A stretch of 64,000 nt of DNA from Melocanna baccifera (Eukaryota > Streptophyta > Magnoliopsida > Poales > Poaceae): the NCBI GenBank assembly GCA_036346265.1, contig CM070698.1:67001-131000 (forward strand), read 5' to 3'. The notes below the pieces were generated by a model. That model ran no database searches. It saw only the letters and a program-made list of their open reading frames with translations, and was not told the origin of the DNA. The position numbers and the translations under genes were made by a program. Shown here piece after piece: positions 22,234-34,370 of this stretch (position 1 is the stretch's first letter; every line of letters begins with the position of its first letter).

Positions 22234-23640
22234 CATGCGACTAAGCTGCATTACAAGAGCATTAAACATATATAGTTACTAGGTCCAACACTAGGGCACA
22301 TTGTTATAGTAGACGGCACATTCTGATCGGCACAGCTGCCCGTTACTAGGTCTAATGCTGCGCATAAACATATATATATTTGGGAGTACAATACTGTAGC
22401 TGCAGATTAACGAGGGATGGTGATGGTTCCTTGGCAGTGAGACGGCATCAATTTATGCTGACACCTGCCATTGAGAGATAATGGAAAAACAGCAATGCAC
22501 GCGTGTTAGCATCTGGTACGAAATAGGATGATGATCTACCAACCCACCCAAAAAAAGATGCTCAGTTCAGTGTGAATGCATGCTTACAATTGTACTGAGA
22601 AAGCAACGGAAATGGTAGCAAAATGAAAGCAAGTAGCTAGGCATATGGAAGGTGTTGAAGGAAAAAAAGAATCCAAAAGAGCACAATACTACCTCATATA
22701 TCCACGAATAAATGAGGTCAGGAGGACGCAATATACATATATACATGTGGAAATTCAGAAAAGTGTGACAAAGAAGGTGGCATCTACAATTATACATACA
22801 TGCATACAATTCAGAAGAACTAGCGTGGGCAGGGCAATGAAACACTGCAATCCTATTTGATATTTGTACTTGAGAATCAGAAAATTTTAGAAGCTAAAAG
22901 CCGTAATGAACGCCTTGGTTTCTTAATTTCGGCTTTTTTGGCTTTTCCTTGCATTGTCTGTCAAGATATAATAGTGTCTTTCTTTTTTTTTTTCTCATTT
23001 TTCTTTTAATTGAATGTCTCAGAAAAAGTTAACAGTGGCTACAGTACAATTTTAGGCAAAAGTCAACAGCTAGTAGCAGCTAAAAAAGCCAGAATGAATG
23101 GGGTCATTCCGGTGCTCTGTGCTATATACGTGAGATTCATGGTGAGAAGTTGAGGACGCACAAGCTTTGGCAAGTGCAGTAGACGAGATGCAGCAGTCTT
23201 GTTGTTGGGTTGGTTCTCAAAAGCAATCAATCAATCAAACAAACAGTTAATTATCCGATACATAGATATGTTTGGACAGTGGCAGGCACTCATATAGATC
23301 GAAATGGAGCTATATAGGAACCCAATGCATCGGCCAGCTGGAATGGGTGCCAGCTCCCTGCAATTGTAGCTTGGACTGGGTGGCCAACATGGATGCATAG
23401 ACGAGGAGACGAAGAAATTGTCCCACCAATTGAACACAACAGGTTTGGCCAATGCATACATGTCATCTCCGCAAAGCAAACAGTAGTAGCCTATTTCGGA
23501 GCAGACTAATTAGAGTACCAATTGTACTAGGTATATGCAATGAGATTTGTTGTACTGGACTAGTAGTGGGCTACTCCCTTTAGCTTAGCTGCTGCGTACT
23601 TACTAATTAGATTATTGTTGGAACAAGGAATCGAGATCAA
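22234..23640. other. Intergenic, no gene seen; possible small MITE at about 22902-23106
   Basis: Weak inverted ends around 22902 (aatgaacgccttggtttctt) and 23106 (ggcttttttagc complement) suggest a hAT-like MITE, but this is unsure. The remainder has no coding or structural signal that I can support. Confidence 0.35.
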
Positions 23641-23701
23641 CTGTGCACACGCAAGAGAAGGCGGCCCAGCTTACCCTGAGAGGTGTGAGGACTGAGGAGG
23701 A

Positions 23702-23956
23702 TCAGGAGAGGTCTTGGTCGTCGAAGTCGTCGGGGAAGGAGTTGAAGAAGTCGGCGTCGACGGGGAGGGAGGAGGTGGCGCCGGGGTGGCGGTCGAGGTC
23801 GGCAAGGACGTCGACGGGGTCCTGGGCGTCGGCGTCGACCTCCATCATGCCCATGCCGACGACGGTGGCGGCGTGGTTGTCCTCGGAATCCATCTCCCCG
23901 GCCGAGTCCTCCCACTCCACGGCACCGGCGGCCCCCGACGAGTTGGAGTGGTTCAT
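23702..23956 (-). CDS. Small acidic protein, SMAP1-like (F/D-rich C-terminus)
   Basis: The 84-aa acidic protein ends F-F-N-S-F-P-D-D-F-D-D-Q-D-L-S, a phenylalanine/aspartate-rich tail. Such an F/D region defines the plant SMALL ACIDIC PROTEIN 1 family, whose Arabidopsis member acts in 2,4-D and auxin response with the COP9 signalosome and ubiquitin-like (RUB) pathway. The middle part (M-E-V-D-A-D-A-Q-D-P-V-D-V-L-A-D-L-D) is also acidic. The frame stays open upstream to 24124, but the GGCCCA-rich promoter-like sequence near 24110-24125 favours the inner ATG at 23956. The protein is longer than the Arabidopsis one as I recall it. The family call rests on the tail alone, and introns cannot be excluded. 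Confidence 0.55.
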   Translation of the reverse strand: MNHSNSSGAAGAVEWEDSAGEMDSEDNHAATVVGMGMMEVDADAQDPVDVLADLDRHPGATSSLPVDADFFNSFPDDFDDQDLS

Positions 23957-24179
23957 CCAAATCAGATCGATGGAAGAACCGGTGGATCTCCCTCCAGCGG
24001 CGGCTATGCTTCTTCCCCGCGCCGCTTTCCCCTTTCGATTCCCCAATTCGTGCGCTCTACTCTCCCTCTCTGCCGAGGGGTGGCGTGAGAGAGGAAGACG
24101 AAAGCCCGGTCCGGCCCGGCCCACTAAAGAGTAGACCCTAGACGGAACCGGGCGCTTGTCCGAAATGGATCTTCCTCTC

Positions 24180-25434
24180 TCTCTCCAAAAAAAAAAGGAA
24201 GAAAAATGATACGTATATATTTGCCACGAAAAGAACTTTCGTAATAATATAATTTTACTGGATTATATTGCAATGAAAATCAGTGGTCAAACAACGAGTA
24301 GGGTTGGTACCCGAAACAATTGAGTAGGGGTGGAACATTAGCAGTTAATCCATCTGGATCAATTCAGCTAGAAACAAAGCAGATGCGTACAAATCCTTGT
24401 TCAAGTTAACGTTACATCCTTTGCCATGCCAAAAAAGAAAGCTTATACTATTATATCTTAATTGGTACCCGAAATAATGCATCACTTACTAGCACCAACG
24501 CAATATACGTGCCGCCCAAATCGTTTGATTTTGGCTTAAATATTTGAATCTTGACGTTCACAAAGTTAGTTACTGTAGACAGTACAAACATTATCCATAT
24601 ATAAGCTAAAAAGAATCCAATCAAAGAAGTCAGGTGCTTACAGATCAAATATAATAAACCTTGATAAAATCAGCCACAATCATTGCTGTTCTTTGTGGAT
24701 TAAGTGTGTTTATACGAGTTGCTCGCATCTCTTGCACAACTCTGCATAATTATTCTTGTGGGCCATACAACAAATTCTATGGCAAATTTTTATGGTATAT
24801 AATTGAGACAACTATGAGTCTTATGTTAAATTTTTATGTCATTCTGAGTACAAATGCTCACTTGAATAGACTGATAGAGCCAAACGGTGTATGCAAAAGA
24901 GCGTGTCGTGCCTTGCATAATTGTTTCTGTAGGCCACATAACATATTTCAACGACGAATTTTTATGGCATGTTATCAGGACAGCTGTGAGTCTTTTGTTA
25001 AATTTTCATATCATTCAAAATATAAAAAGCTCATTTGAATAGGTTGATAGAGCCGAACAACATACACAAAAGAGCATGTCTTGACTTGCACGATTTATCC
25101 TGCAAAGGATAGATTGAATTTGAGCAGCAAAATTACGTGGCACGGTAGCAATGCAAGTGGGAGTCAAAAGTGAAATTTTTACCTTATTCGGAGATCCAAT
25201 GCTCACTTGAAAATCAGAGGAGATTTATTTATACTCAACTGGCCTAGTGTCGATCTCTAGCGTAGGCATCACTATCGTCGTTTAGGTGAGTGAAATTCAT
25301 CACGGGTAAGAAAAAATATAGCTAACAACTCATCGGAGAAGAACAAAACTAAAACAAATTAATCTAGGTAGAAAAAATAAAAATAAAAATAATATGAAAA
25401 TCACTGGTAAATTTCAACGGATCCCGTGTCCTAC
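24180..25434. other. Intergenic AT-rich stretch with a tandem repeat
   Basis: No gene seen. The repeat within it is listed separately. Confidence 0.4.
24690..25215. repeat. Diverged tandem repeat, period about 173 bp
   Basis: Phrases such as gctcacttgaatagactgat (24857), gctcatttgaataggttgat (25030) and tgcataattattcttgtggg / tgcataattgtttctgtagg recur in order. This gives about two and a half units with 15-25 percent divergence. Confidence 0.7.
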
Positions 25435-25682
25435 GGCCCTGTTCTTTGCGGCTTCTAAAAGCCGCTTTTGGCTTTTGCTATAGTAACTAACTTTTAAACA
25501 GAATATTTTTTTTAAGATGGTGTCTACAAGTTAATTGTAGTACACGTTAAAAAACTAATATCTGTACCATCAAAAATCGTAAGCGAGTATCTCTCTTTCC
25601 GCATTCTCTATCGTAAACAACCAAAAAACCATCAGTCGCAATCAAAAGCTATCAACCGCAGCAAAACAAAAAAAACAGGCCC
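25435..25682. mobile_element. MITE, PIF/Harbinger- or hAT-like, 248 bp
   Basis: The left end ggccctgttctttgcggct matches the complement of the right end (gggcctgttttttttg). Three bases, tac, flank it on both sides (25432-25434 and 25683-25685), which would suit a 3-bp duplication. It sits about 270 bp upstream of the ABCF1 start, inside its likely promoter region. Confidence 0.55.
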
Positions 25683-25954
25683 TACTCGTGGCCCACTTGA
25701 GTAAACAAAGGAAAAAGAAGCCCATATCCATATGAGGCATGTACGCTAGACCGGAGGAGGATGCGGGCTGCTACTACTACTACTAGCCTTCTTCCTCTCC
25801 GCCTCCGCCGCCGGAAGGGTTCCAAATTCCAATAGAATAGAAATAGAGAAGAGGAGGAGTGTGTGCTGCCGCCTCCGACTTGCTCGCCCTTTTCTTCCCA
25901 ACTCCAACTCCCCCCGCCCCGATCCAGCAGCCCATCTCATCAATCTCGATCGTC

Positions 25955-28900
25955 ATGGTGTCCGACGCCAGCAAGAAGAAGGCGGCGCAGAAGAAGGCCG
26001 CCGCCGCCGCCAAGAGGGGAGGCAAAGCATCCTCCGCCTCGTCTTCATCGTCGGCCGCGGTCGATAAGGCGGCCGACGGTGTCGCGGCGCTTAAGCTCTC
26101 CGATCGCACCTGCACCGGGGTCCTCGCCTCCCACCCGCTCTCCCGGGATATCCACGTCAGTCAGGATCTGATCCCCCACCCCACCCTTCTTCTTTCTCTT
26201 GTTACTATTGCTTACATCCATCGCATTGCTACTAGTACAAGTTTGTTGCTGTTTTCTATCGTTTCGCCTCGCCGCATGGATGGTGCCTCCGCCGACGAGA
26301 TCCGTATGTTATGCTATGGTTCCACCACCTCTAGCTAGCTAGTTCCCTTGGGAAACACCAACATATAACATGTATAATATAGGCCAAATAGCGGGGGAAA
26401 ACTCGTATAAATTCGATGCGTTTACTGCTTCTTTTTCTTCAGAGAAAACTGGTAATCTTTCCGTCTATGTTGGCAGAAGTAGACATTTCAAGATGCCATG
26501 TTTGCTATGAAATTCTATGTTCCTTGTGACAGGCAATACATGTCTGTATTCCCACTTGCGTTTTGCTAGCACTATGTATGCCATGTTCATCTTTTGGATT
26601 AACTCAGCACAATTCCCATCAAAGGAATGACTGCACCATGTAGATATTAGCCACTTTGCTATGTGCTATGTATTTTTGAACCGGGTCCAGTGCCGGTACT
26701 GCCGGATACACAGTTCTATTTTTCTTTTCTTAACAAACCAATTGATGCACAAATACTGCTGGTGGGATTAGTGCCAACATTCTTGAAATTATTCTTCCTT
26801 TTGTATCACTTATGTTGCGGTATTTATATGCTCCCTTTCATACAGATCGATTCATTTAACACTTAAGTTGTTGGTTTCCTAATGTAATCTTTGAATGTTG
26901 CAGATAGAGTCCCTTTCGTTAACATTTCATGGCCATGACCTCATTGTAGATTCTGAGTTGGAGCTCAACTATGGGAGGTATAGTAATGCCACCTTTTATT
27001 CCCATTCAGTTGTTATGACCAAGTATCCCACTGGAGCGCTTCATTGATGGTTTTATTTAAATCTCAGGCGATATGGTTTGCTTGGCTTAAATGGCTGTGG
27101 AAAATCTACTCTCCTCACAGCAATAGGCTGCAGGGAACTTCCTATCCCTGAACACATGGACATATACCATCTTACCCGTGAGATTGAGGCTTCAGACATG
27201 TCTTCACTGCAAGCTGTTATTTGTTGCGATGAAGAAAGAGTCAAGTTGGAAAAGGAAGTTGAAATTTTGGCTGCGCAGGTCAGCTGTTCAACTGTCACTA
27301 TTTTTATATTCGCACCCTGTCTTCTGTATATGTGTATATCCTGCCTTGTTGCTGTTGCAAGTTATAACTAGACACTGAAGATGTTGTAACACAGGTTTTC
27401 TTTGCTGACATTTTTAGGATGATGGTGGTGGTGATGCTTTGGATCGTATATATGAGCGGTTAGAAGCAATTGACGCATCAACTGCTGAAAAGCGTGCTGC
27501 TGAAATATTGTTTGGTTTAGGTTTCAACAAGCAAATGCAGGCAAAGAAAACTCGAGATTTTTCTGGTGGTTGGCGTATGAGGATTGCTTTGGCAAGAGCG
27601 CTGTTCATGAATCCGACCATCCTTTTGCTTGATGAGCCAACAAACCATCTTGGTGAGTCTTCTAAAAAATCTAAAATAAATGGAAATTGAATATTGTAAA
27701 AATATCTTTCTTTGGCAAGATCTTTGGCTGGCAACTGTGAGGAAGGAAAATTAGTACCCTATTGAACAGTCAAAAATGCATTTGCATAGCAAATTGTATT
27801 CCATATGCTAATACTAATGCGACTTCCTTTTCAAATATATAAGCACATGAATGCATCCAAGGATTAGATTCCTTGTAAGTTTTACCCAATAGATGTGATG
27901 ATGTGAGACACACATCCATATTACAGAAAGTGACTGCATTATTACTTATCCTGTTGGGCGTAAGTGTGTTCTGGCCTTCAACTTCCCCCCATGGCTTGGT
28001 TGGCAGATATGGTTCTTGAAAAAAACATCTGAATAACGATGAAACAAATTATTGCACTCCCGAGGACTTGCTTAAATACCTTTTGAGATACTGTTTCGGC
28101 AAACTTTTTCCCCATCCATGCTAACTTGTTTGTTTTCCTTATTTGCAGATCTTGAGGCATGTGTCTGGCTGGAAGAGACATTAAAGAAATTTGACCGTAT
28201 ACTTGTTGTCATATCCCACTCCCAGGACTTTCTAAATGGAGTGTGCACTAACATCATCCATATGCAGAACAAGATGCTTAAGTTATATACTGGTAATTAT
28301 GACCAGTATGTTCAAACCCGCTCTGAGCTGGAAGAGAATCAAATGAAGCAGTACAAATGGGAGCAGGAGCAGATTGCTTCAATGAAGGAGTACATTGCAC
28401 GGTTTGGTCATGGATCTGCAAAGCTCGCTCGTCAGGCTCAGAGCAAAGAGAAAACTCTTGCAAAGATGGAGCGCGGTGGTCTCACTGAGAAAGTTGTTAG
28501 GGACAAGATTCTGGTTTTCCGCTTTACAGATGTTGGCAAACTCCCACCACCAGTTCTACAGTTTGTCGAAGTCAAATTCGGGTATGCGCCAGATAATCTC
28601 ATCTACAAGAATCTCGACTTTGGTGTTGACCTTGACTCTAGAATTGCACTGGTTGGCCCCAATGGGGCGGGGAAGAGCACTCTCCTAAAGCTCATGACAG
28701 GTGAGCTAGTTCCATTAGATGGCATGGTCAGGCGCCACAATCACCTACGCATTGCGCAGTATCATCAACATCTTGCTGAGAAGCTGGACCTGGACATGCC
28801 AGCCCTGCAGTACATGATGAAGGAATACCCTGGGAATGAGGAGGAGAGGATGAGAGCTGCAATTGGTAAGTTTGGCCTGTCAGGGAAGGCGCAGGTGATG

Positions 28901-29206
28901 CCAATGAGAAATCTCTCTGATGGGCAGAAGAGCCGTGTCATCTTTGCGTGGCTGGCATACAGGCAGCCGCAACTGCTGCTGCTCGACGAGCCGACAAACC
29001 ATCTTGACATTGAGACCATTGACTCCCTGGCTGAGGCACTGAACGAATGGGACGGGGGTTTGGTCCTGGTGAGCCATGACTTCAGGCTGATCAACCAGGT
29101 TGCTCAGGAGATCTGGGTGTGTGAGAATCAGGCGGTAACTAGGTGGGAAGGTGATATCATGGATTTCAAGGAACACTTGAGGAGCAGGGCTGGTCTATCC
29201 GATTAG
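25955..29206 (+). CDS. ABCF1: ABC transporter F family member 1 (soluble twin-ATPase)
   Basis: Five exons: 25955-26155, 26904-26977, 27068-27278, 27418-27652 and 28149-29206. All introns are GT-AG and in frame, giving 592 aa. It is a cytosolic protein of two ATP-binding cassettes without membrane spans, of the GCN20/ABCF class that acts on ribosomes or with GCN2-type stress signalling. The N-terminus is Lys/Ala-rich (M-V-S-D-A-S-K-K-K-A-A). Cassette 1 has Walker A G-L-N-G-C-G-K-S-T at 98-106, signature F-S-G-G-W at 210-214 and Walker B L-L-L-D-E-P at 231-236. Cassette 2 has Walker A G-P-N-G-A-G-K-S-T near 420, signature L-S-D-G-Q and Walker B L-L-L-L-D-E-P-T-N-H-L-D. The signature glycines and glutamates expected for ATP hydrolysis are present. 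Complete and intact. Confidence 0.96.
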
Positions 29207-29939
29207 GAGGCCTTGTGTTTTGTTTCTTGGCTTCTTTGGAGATCTATAGCGAATCCTAAGTTTTGCCGTTGTATCACAAAATATCGGTTATATTTAGAGT
29301 GACTACAAGAATGATCGTTATTGTACTGAATTGAGAAATATCTTGTCGTATGATGTTTCAGAACCAGATGATTCGTACTTGAAATATTACTTAGATGTTT
29401 TCGTGTCATGCCTGGATAGCATTAGCTATTGCTTTGTTATGGCGTGTTCGTTGCCGGGCATGATTTTCAGTGATGGGAAGCTAGATTTAGTGCCGCTGTA
29501 TCGAAGGGGAGCGAAATCTTTGTTTGTGCTGGGGGGTATCGACATTCAATTGGCAATATAAACATTATATTGTTTCCCGTACCTGTGTGCAAGTCAATTG
29601 CCAACCAAACCTTACAAGTCAAAGTTTGGTTCGGATCACAGGATTCTTGTCTGCCGTTGGAACGCCTCCTGGCGCCTCCCTTCTCCGGCAATCACTATTT
29701 TTTTTATTTTTTATTTATCATTGATGACTAGATCGTGCGCACTACACTGGAGCACATGCAAACAAATGGAACCGTAAACAGGAACAGGTAAATTGGAATT
29801 GTCTGTCACATTGAGAAAATGCATGGACTAGAAAAGTTTGAATCAAATGCTGGCCCAAGGATGTCTTATTATATGTATCGCCCTCTTTTTAAATTCTGTT
29901 GCAACGCACAGGCATCCTACCAATTTAAATATATATATC
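29207..29939. other. ABCF1 3' flank, no gene seen
   Basis: The first 200-300 bases are likely the 3' UTR. No coding signal in the rest. Confidence 0.4.
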
Positions 29940-31342
29940 GGTGTTTTAATATCGATCTTACGTATAATTTATTTGGATTCGGGAAACTCTCTTAAGGAAC
30001 TAGCTACGAGCATACAAAGAGACACATAAATTTTTATATAGATTCGGACCTTCTTCTGAGAGAATAATAACCCTACTTCTTGTGTGGCTATTGCACTGAG
30101 GAATGATTACAACTCCAAGAGTGATGCGAAATGCCTTGCACTAACTTCTGCTTCTAAGTGTATTCTTCTGACATTAACCCTTCTATAGTTGATGAAGTGG
30201 TGGCAGTTGTCCCACGCCAGAAGACACTTTGACGCTTCGAAAAATAACTGTCTGACGGAGGTTACTGTCAGAGAGATGAGGTTGCCCATTTGCAGTACGA
30301 CGGTTGTTGTCAGAAAAAGAGACTTTGTGAAGTTATTAAGAATAAACGCACATTCTAACTGTTATGTCAGATAAACCCACAGCGTGGTAGGTCATCGTAG
30401 ACAAACTAGTCGGAGATGCACTGGTCGTAGGAAGGTCCACAACCAAAGGGTGATCATAGGAAAACTTACGACTACACCATACTCATAGAAGAACTTAGGA
30501 CTATAAGGTAGTCGTAGAAGAACATAAAATCAGGTAGTCGTGGAAGGGCTTACGATGTGAGATAGTCATATAAGAGCTTACGATCATATTGTGAATTTTC
30601 TTCCTTATCGATAAGGGGTATATTTAAAGAATATAGTCAGTATTTTTAATACCGATCTTACGTATAATTTGTTTGGATTTAGGGAAAACTCTCTCAAGGA
30701 CAGGCTATGAGTACACAGAGATAAGACATAGAAATTTTATATAGGTTCGGGCCTTCTCCTGGGAGAATAATAACCATACGTCATGTGTGACTATTACTCA
30801 GAGAGAATGATTACAACTGAGAGTAATGCGAAAAAGCCTTACAATAACCCTAAACTCTTGATCCCCCACCTCTCTCCAACATCAACCCTTATATAGTTGA
30901 TGAAACGACGGTAATTTCCTCATGCCAAAAGACGCCCTGACGCTTCGGGAGATAACCGTCTGACGGAGGTTACTGTCAGAGAGACATGGTTGCCCGTTCG
31001 TTGTGTGACTGTTGCTGTCAGAGAGAGAACCTATGTTGTTATTATGAATAAGTGCACGTTCTAATTGCTGTGTCAGACAAACCCACGTCGTGGTAGGTCA
31101 TCGCAGACAAGCTAGTCGGAGTTGTACTGGTTGCAGGTAGATCTACGACCAAAGGATGGTTATAGGACAACTTATGACTGCACCATACTCGTAGAAAAAC
31201 TTACGATCCTCAGGTGGTCGTAGGACTTAAAACCAGATAGTTGTAGAAGAACTTATGACTGTGAAATGATCGTAAAAGGACTTACGAATATACTGTGAAA
31301 TTCCTCTCTTATCGATAAGGAGTATATTCAAAGAATATACCA
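29940..31342. repeat. Direct repeat, two LTR-like units of about 700 bp
   Basis: Unit 1 (about 29940-30636) and unit 2 (about 30640-31342) share order and content: atcgatcttacgtataattt, a ttcggaccttct / ttcgggccttct block, gagaataataacc, a cgcttcg...taactgtctgacgg block and the end tcttatcgataagg. They differ by many substitutions. Inside each are short repeats around cgtagaagaacttacgac. The layout suggests LTR-derived DNA duplicated in tandem. Confidence 0.7.
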
Positions 31343-31870
31343 ACGTAATGATTTGAGGATTACTCTATCCTCGTCATCTAGCCCTCCAACTTCAAGTGAC
31401 AATAACTTACTTAAGCAAGAGAAGTCGTAGACGATGGATGATCAAAAGCAATGCCTTTTTGATTCCTTTCGACCAGAAGTGCACTTGGTCAAAATGGTAA
31501 TTTTGCTTGGGTTGTAAAGACATATGGACTTCAAAACGAATTTCAATTGTCTTTCACAAACTTGTCCGTCGGAGCGGTTCCCTAAATAACCGTTCGATTT
31601 CCAAGACGGGTAACTGATGCACGGTTATAAAAAGCTTACCTGATGTAACTTTTAGTCTCTTCATTTTTCCCTATTGCATCAATCTGTTTCGATCTTTCCG
31701 TCACCGACCAAATCATCTTCTTCCTCTAATCTCACACACATCCAAACCAACCATCGGAAAAATGACTAAATCTTCATCCAATTGGATGGTGTCGGAGATG
31801 AATAATGCGAGTTGAATGCTTTGGAAGATTTCTCTGCAAAAGTTTATCAAATGGATCTAAGCTATCGGAC
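31343..31870 (+). pseudogene. Gypsy-type retroelement leader and start of a broken ORF
   Basis: A TATA-like ttataaaaag (about 31625) and a pyrimidine-rich leader lead to an ATG at 31762. The reading M-T-K-S-S-S-N-W-M-V-S resembles the start of the grass 'putative gypsy type transposon' protein family. It stops after 17 codons, and recognisable sequence in the same frame follows for about 15 more residues. Only the 5' tip of the protein is left. Confidence 0.45.
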
Positions 31871-32067
31871 AATACTGACCAATAGGAGAAGTTCTAGGCA
31901 CACTGCGGTGAGTGCGGACATCGCCGGGAGTAATCATGCAGCATTGACGGTGTGAAACCGGTTCGCTTTGACCAGCTGATTTGGTTTCCCACCATGCAGC
32001 ATGATAGTAATCATACTCCATCGATCGCACCGCCACCGACGCGGACGCAGCTGCAGAGTCAATTAAT

Positions 32068-32090
32068 CATGCATGCATGCATGCATGTTG
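32068..32090. repeat. (ATGC)n microsatellite upstream of the ATL gene
   Basis: This is a run of catg/gcat tetranucleotides. A short (cgctg)n run follows at about 32165-32190. Confidence 0.9.
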
Positions 32091-32299
32091 ACTGGCTTGT
32101 TAAAGTCTCCCTTTCCCTGACCGGCCAAACTAGAGGTCAAAGTGACACACTTGCTCACACCGGAATCAGGGGGCGCTGCGCTGCGCTGCGCTGGGTTACT
32201 TGCTGCAGGCACCTTCATCAGCTCGTACAATTCATCCGCGCGCACAACACAGATCGATTGCCTCCATCCACCGTGCGAGCCGCCCGCCCGGAGTGATCC

Positions 32300-33208
32300 A
32301 TGGACGCGCCACCTTCCGCTTCGGCCGGCTCCTTCTCCGGCACCAGCTTCATGATCCTCTCCGTCTCCCTCGTCGGCATCCTCGCCACCTCCCTCCTCCT
32401 CCTCACCTACTACCTCTTCCTCACCAAATGCGGCCTCGCCAGCTCATGGCGTTCCAATCACCACGACGCCACGCGCACGCAGCCCCACCGCATCGTCCTT
32501 GTCCCCACGCCGGCGGAGAGCCGCGGGCTGGACGAGGCCGCCATACGCCGGATACCGACGTTCCGGTACCGGAAGCAGGCGCAGGTGGCGACCGAGTGCG
32601 CGGTGTGCCTGACCGAGTTCCAGGCGGGGGAGAGGCTCAGGCTGCTGCCGCCCTGCCTCCACGCCTTCCACATCGACTGCATCGACGCATGGCTCCACGC
32701 CACCGCCAACTGCCCACTCTGCAGAGCCGCCCTCTCCGACTCCGCCTCCGACTTCCACCACCTCGACATCGTCACCGTCCTGCGGGCCGTCGACGACGCC
32801 GCCGCTGCAGCTGATATAGTCATAGACGTTGCCTCGCCGGGCGGCAGCGACGTTGGTGGCAACGACCACGACGACGTAGCTGCAAGAAAGGAGCACAGCA
32901 GCAAGAGCAGCATGGGAGACGAGTGCATTGCTGACGCGAGGAAGGATGACCGCCGGGAGCTGTTGGGCGTGCACCAGCCGACGAGGAGGTCGCTCTCCAT
33001 GGACTCGTGCGGTGACAAGCACTTTTACCTCTCTCTGCAGAAGATCCTGCAGCAGCAGCACTCCGCGGCTGTTGGGGAGGACGGCAAAGGGGAGAGCAGC
33101 GCCGCCGCCGCCGCCACCGGCCGGTCATCAGGGATGTTGCGGCGGTCCTTCTTCTCCTTCAGCCAGGGCCGGAGCCCCCGGGCCCGAAGCGCCATCTTGC
33201 CAATCTGA
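32300..33208 (+). CDS. ATL-type RING-H2 E3 ubiquitin ligase
   Basis: This intronless gene encodes 302 aa. Residues 17-41 form one hydrophobic membrane segment, followed by the ATL hallmark G-L-D at 76-78 and the RING-H2 domain at 100-141. The zinc ligands C100, C103, C119, H121, H124, C127, C138 and C141 fit C-x2-C-x15-C-x-H-x2-H-x2-C-x10-C-x2-C exactly. Pro118 before the third cysteine and Trp131 four residues after C127, which contact the E2, are also present. The C-terminal half is variable and ends in a Ser/Arg-rich stretch. ATL proteins transfer ubiquitin at membranes, often in defence or carbon/nitrogen responses. The substrate is unknown and no subtype is assigned. Confidence 0.93.
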   Translation: MDAPPSASAGSFSGTSFMILSVSLVGILATSLLLLTYYLFLTKCGLASSWRSNHHDATRTQPHRIVLVPTPAESRGLDEAAIRRIPTFRYRKQAQVATECAVCLTEFQAGERLRLLPPCLHAFHIDCIDAWLHATANCPLCRAALSDSASDFHHLDIVTVLRAVDDAAAAADIVIDVASPGGSDVGGNDHDDVAARKEHSSKSSMGDECIADARKDDRRELLGVHQPTRRSLSMDSCGDKHFYLSLQKILQQQHSAAVGEDGKGESSAAAAATGRSSGMLRRSFFSFSQGRSPRARSAILPI

Positions 33209-33307
33209 AATGGCAACCGGCCAGCCGGCATCCGTCAACACAAATATTCATGATTAATTAATCGTTCATTACTTGTACCTAGATAGATACTCCTATGGTG
33301 TATACTG

Positions 33308-33332
33308 CTCTCTCTCTCTCTCTCTCTCTCTC
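33308..33332. repeat. (CT)n microsatellite in the ATL 3' flank
   Basis: About 12 CT units, 100 bp after the stop codon, probably within the 3' UTR. Confidence 0.95.
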
Positions 33333-34365
33333 GATGGCTTGATCTTTTTTTGGCGGTGCAAAGCTAGTGTAAATTAATAAATGAATCGATCTTGAACAAG
33401 TAAATAAGTTGAGCCATCCTGCCTTCCTCGATTAACCGCATCTCAACTCCTTTAGCACACATACAGGAGGACAGAGTGGCACTAAACGCCATCTAATTAA
33501 GATCATAATCCAAATATCTTTTGAATTTTAGCCTTTACAAGTCAAAAACTGAATAGAGTAGCTTCTCAATGTTACTTATATAAACTATTTGTAAAAATCA
33601 CTGTGAGAGCCGCTTTAAATGAAGTGATTTCTGAATGCGAGTGCCCCCTACTCTCACAATCTCTCTCGTGATCAGCTAAACACTAAAAAACACAGTATTT
33701 TGAACAGTCCCAAATGGACATTCCTTGCGTGATGGTCATCATCAGAGAGTGAGATTGGTGGGCAGGTTAAGGAAGGACGCGGAAACACATGCCAATTCAT
33801 TGCCAAGAAAGCGCCGAAAAAATGCACAAGGAACACACACACACACACAAGGAAAAGATAATAGCTGAGTAGATGACGGCACATGGTTACACATTCAACT
33901 GCATGTCGGGTGGCCGGCAAGTTGTTTTCTTGGACCCATCACTTTTACGGACTGCATAGTAGTGGGCTCAACCAACAGTAGTTACAGTAGATAGCTTATA
34001 TATCCCGTACTGATATAACGTTTTTTATTTTTATATTTAATTACATAGAATAAGCCAACAGCAGTTATAGTGTGAAATAAATTATAAGCTCTGGCTTATA
34101 AGTTGTCTGGAGCGCCGAGAAGATAGTACTACCATGCGAGTATCACATAATCACACACAATCAACCATCGAGCTAGGAAAGGAGGTCGGAGCTGCTGCTG
34201 TTGACACAGGAAAAATGGGCACCGGAGTAGTAGTGCTTGCAGAAGAAGAATGTGTCCAGTCAATGCATAGCAGTTGGCTCAACCGTCTAGCTTCACCAAT
34301 CAATGCATGCGCTTTTCTTGAGCCGCTAAGCAAACTCCAGGCGCGTTTCTCTGCAGCAGCAGGTA
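33333..34365. other. Intergenic, no secure gene; possible exon end at the copia insertion
   Basis: There is an open frame at 34134-34376 without recognisable homology. Just before the retrotransposon the sequence reads gcagcag then gtaagttc, a perfect plant 5' splice-site consensus. This may be chance. No acceptor or partner exon could be established beyond the element. Confidence 0.25.
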
Positions 34366-34370
34366 AGTTC

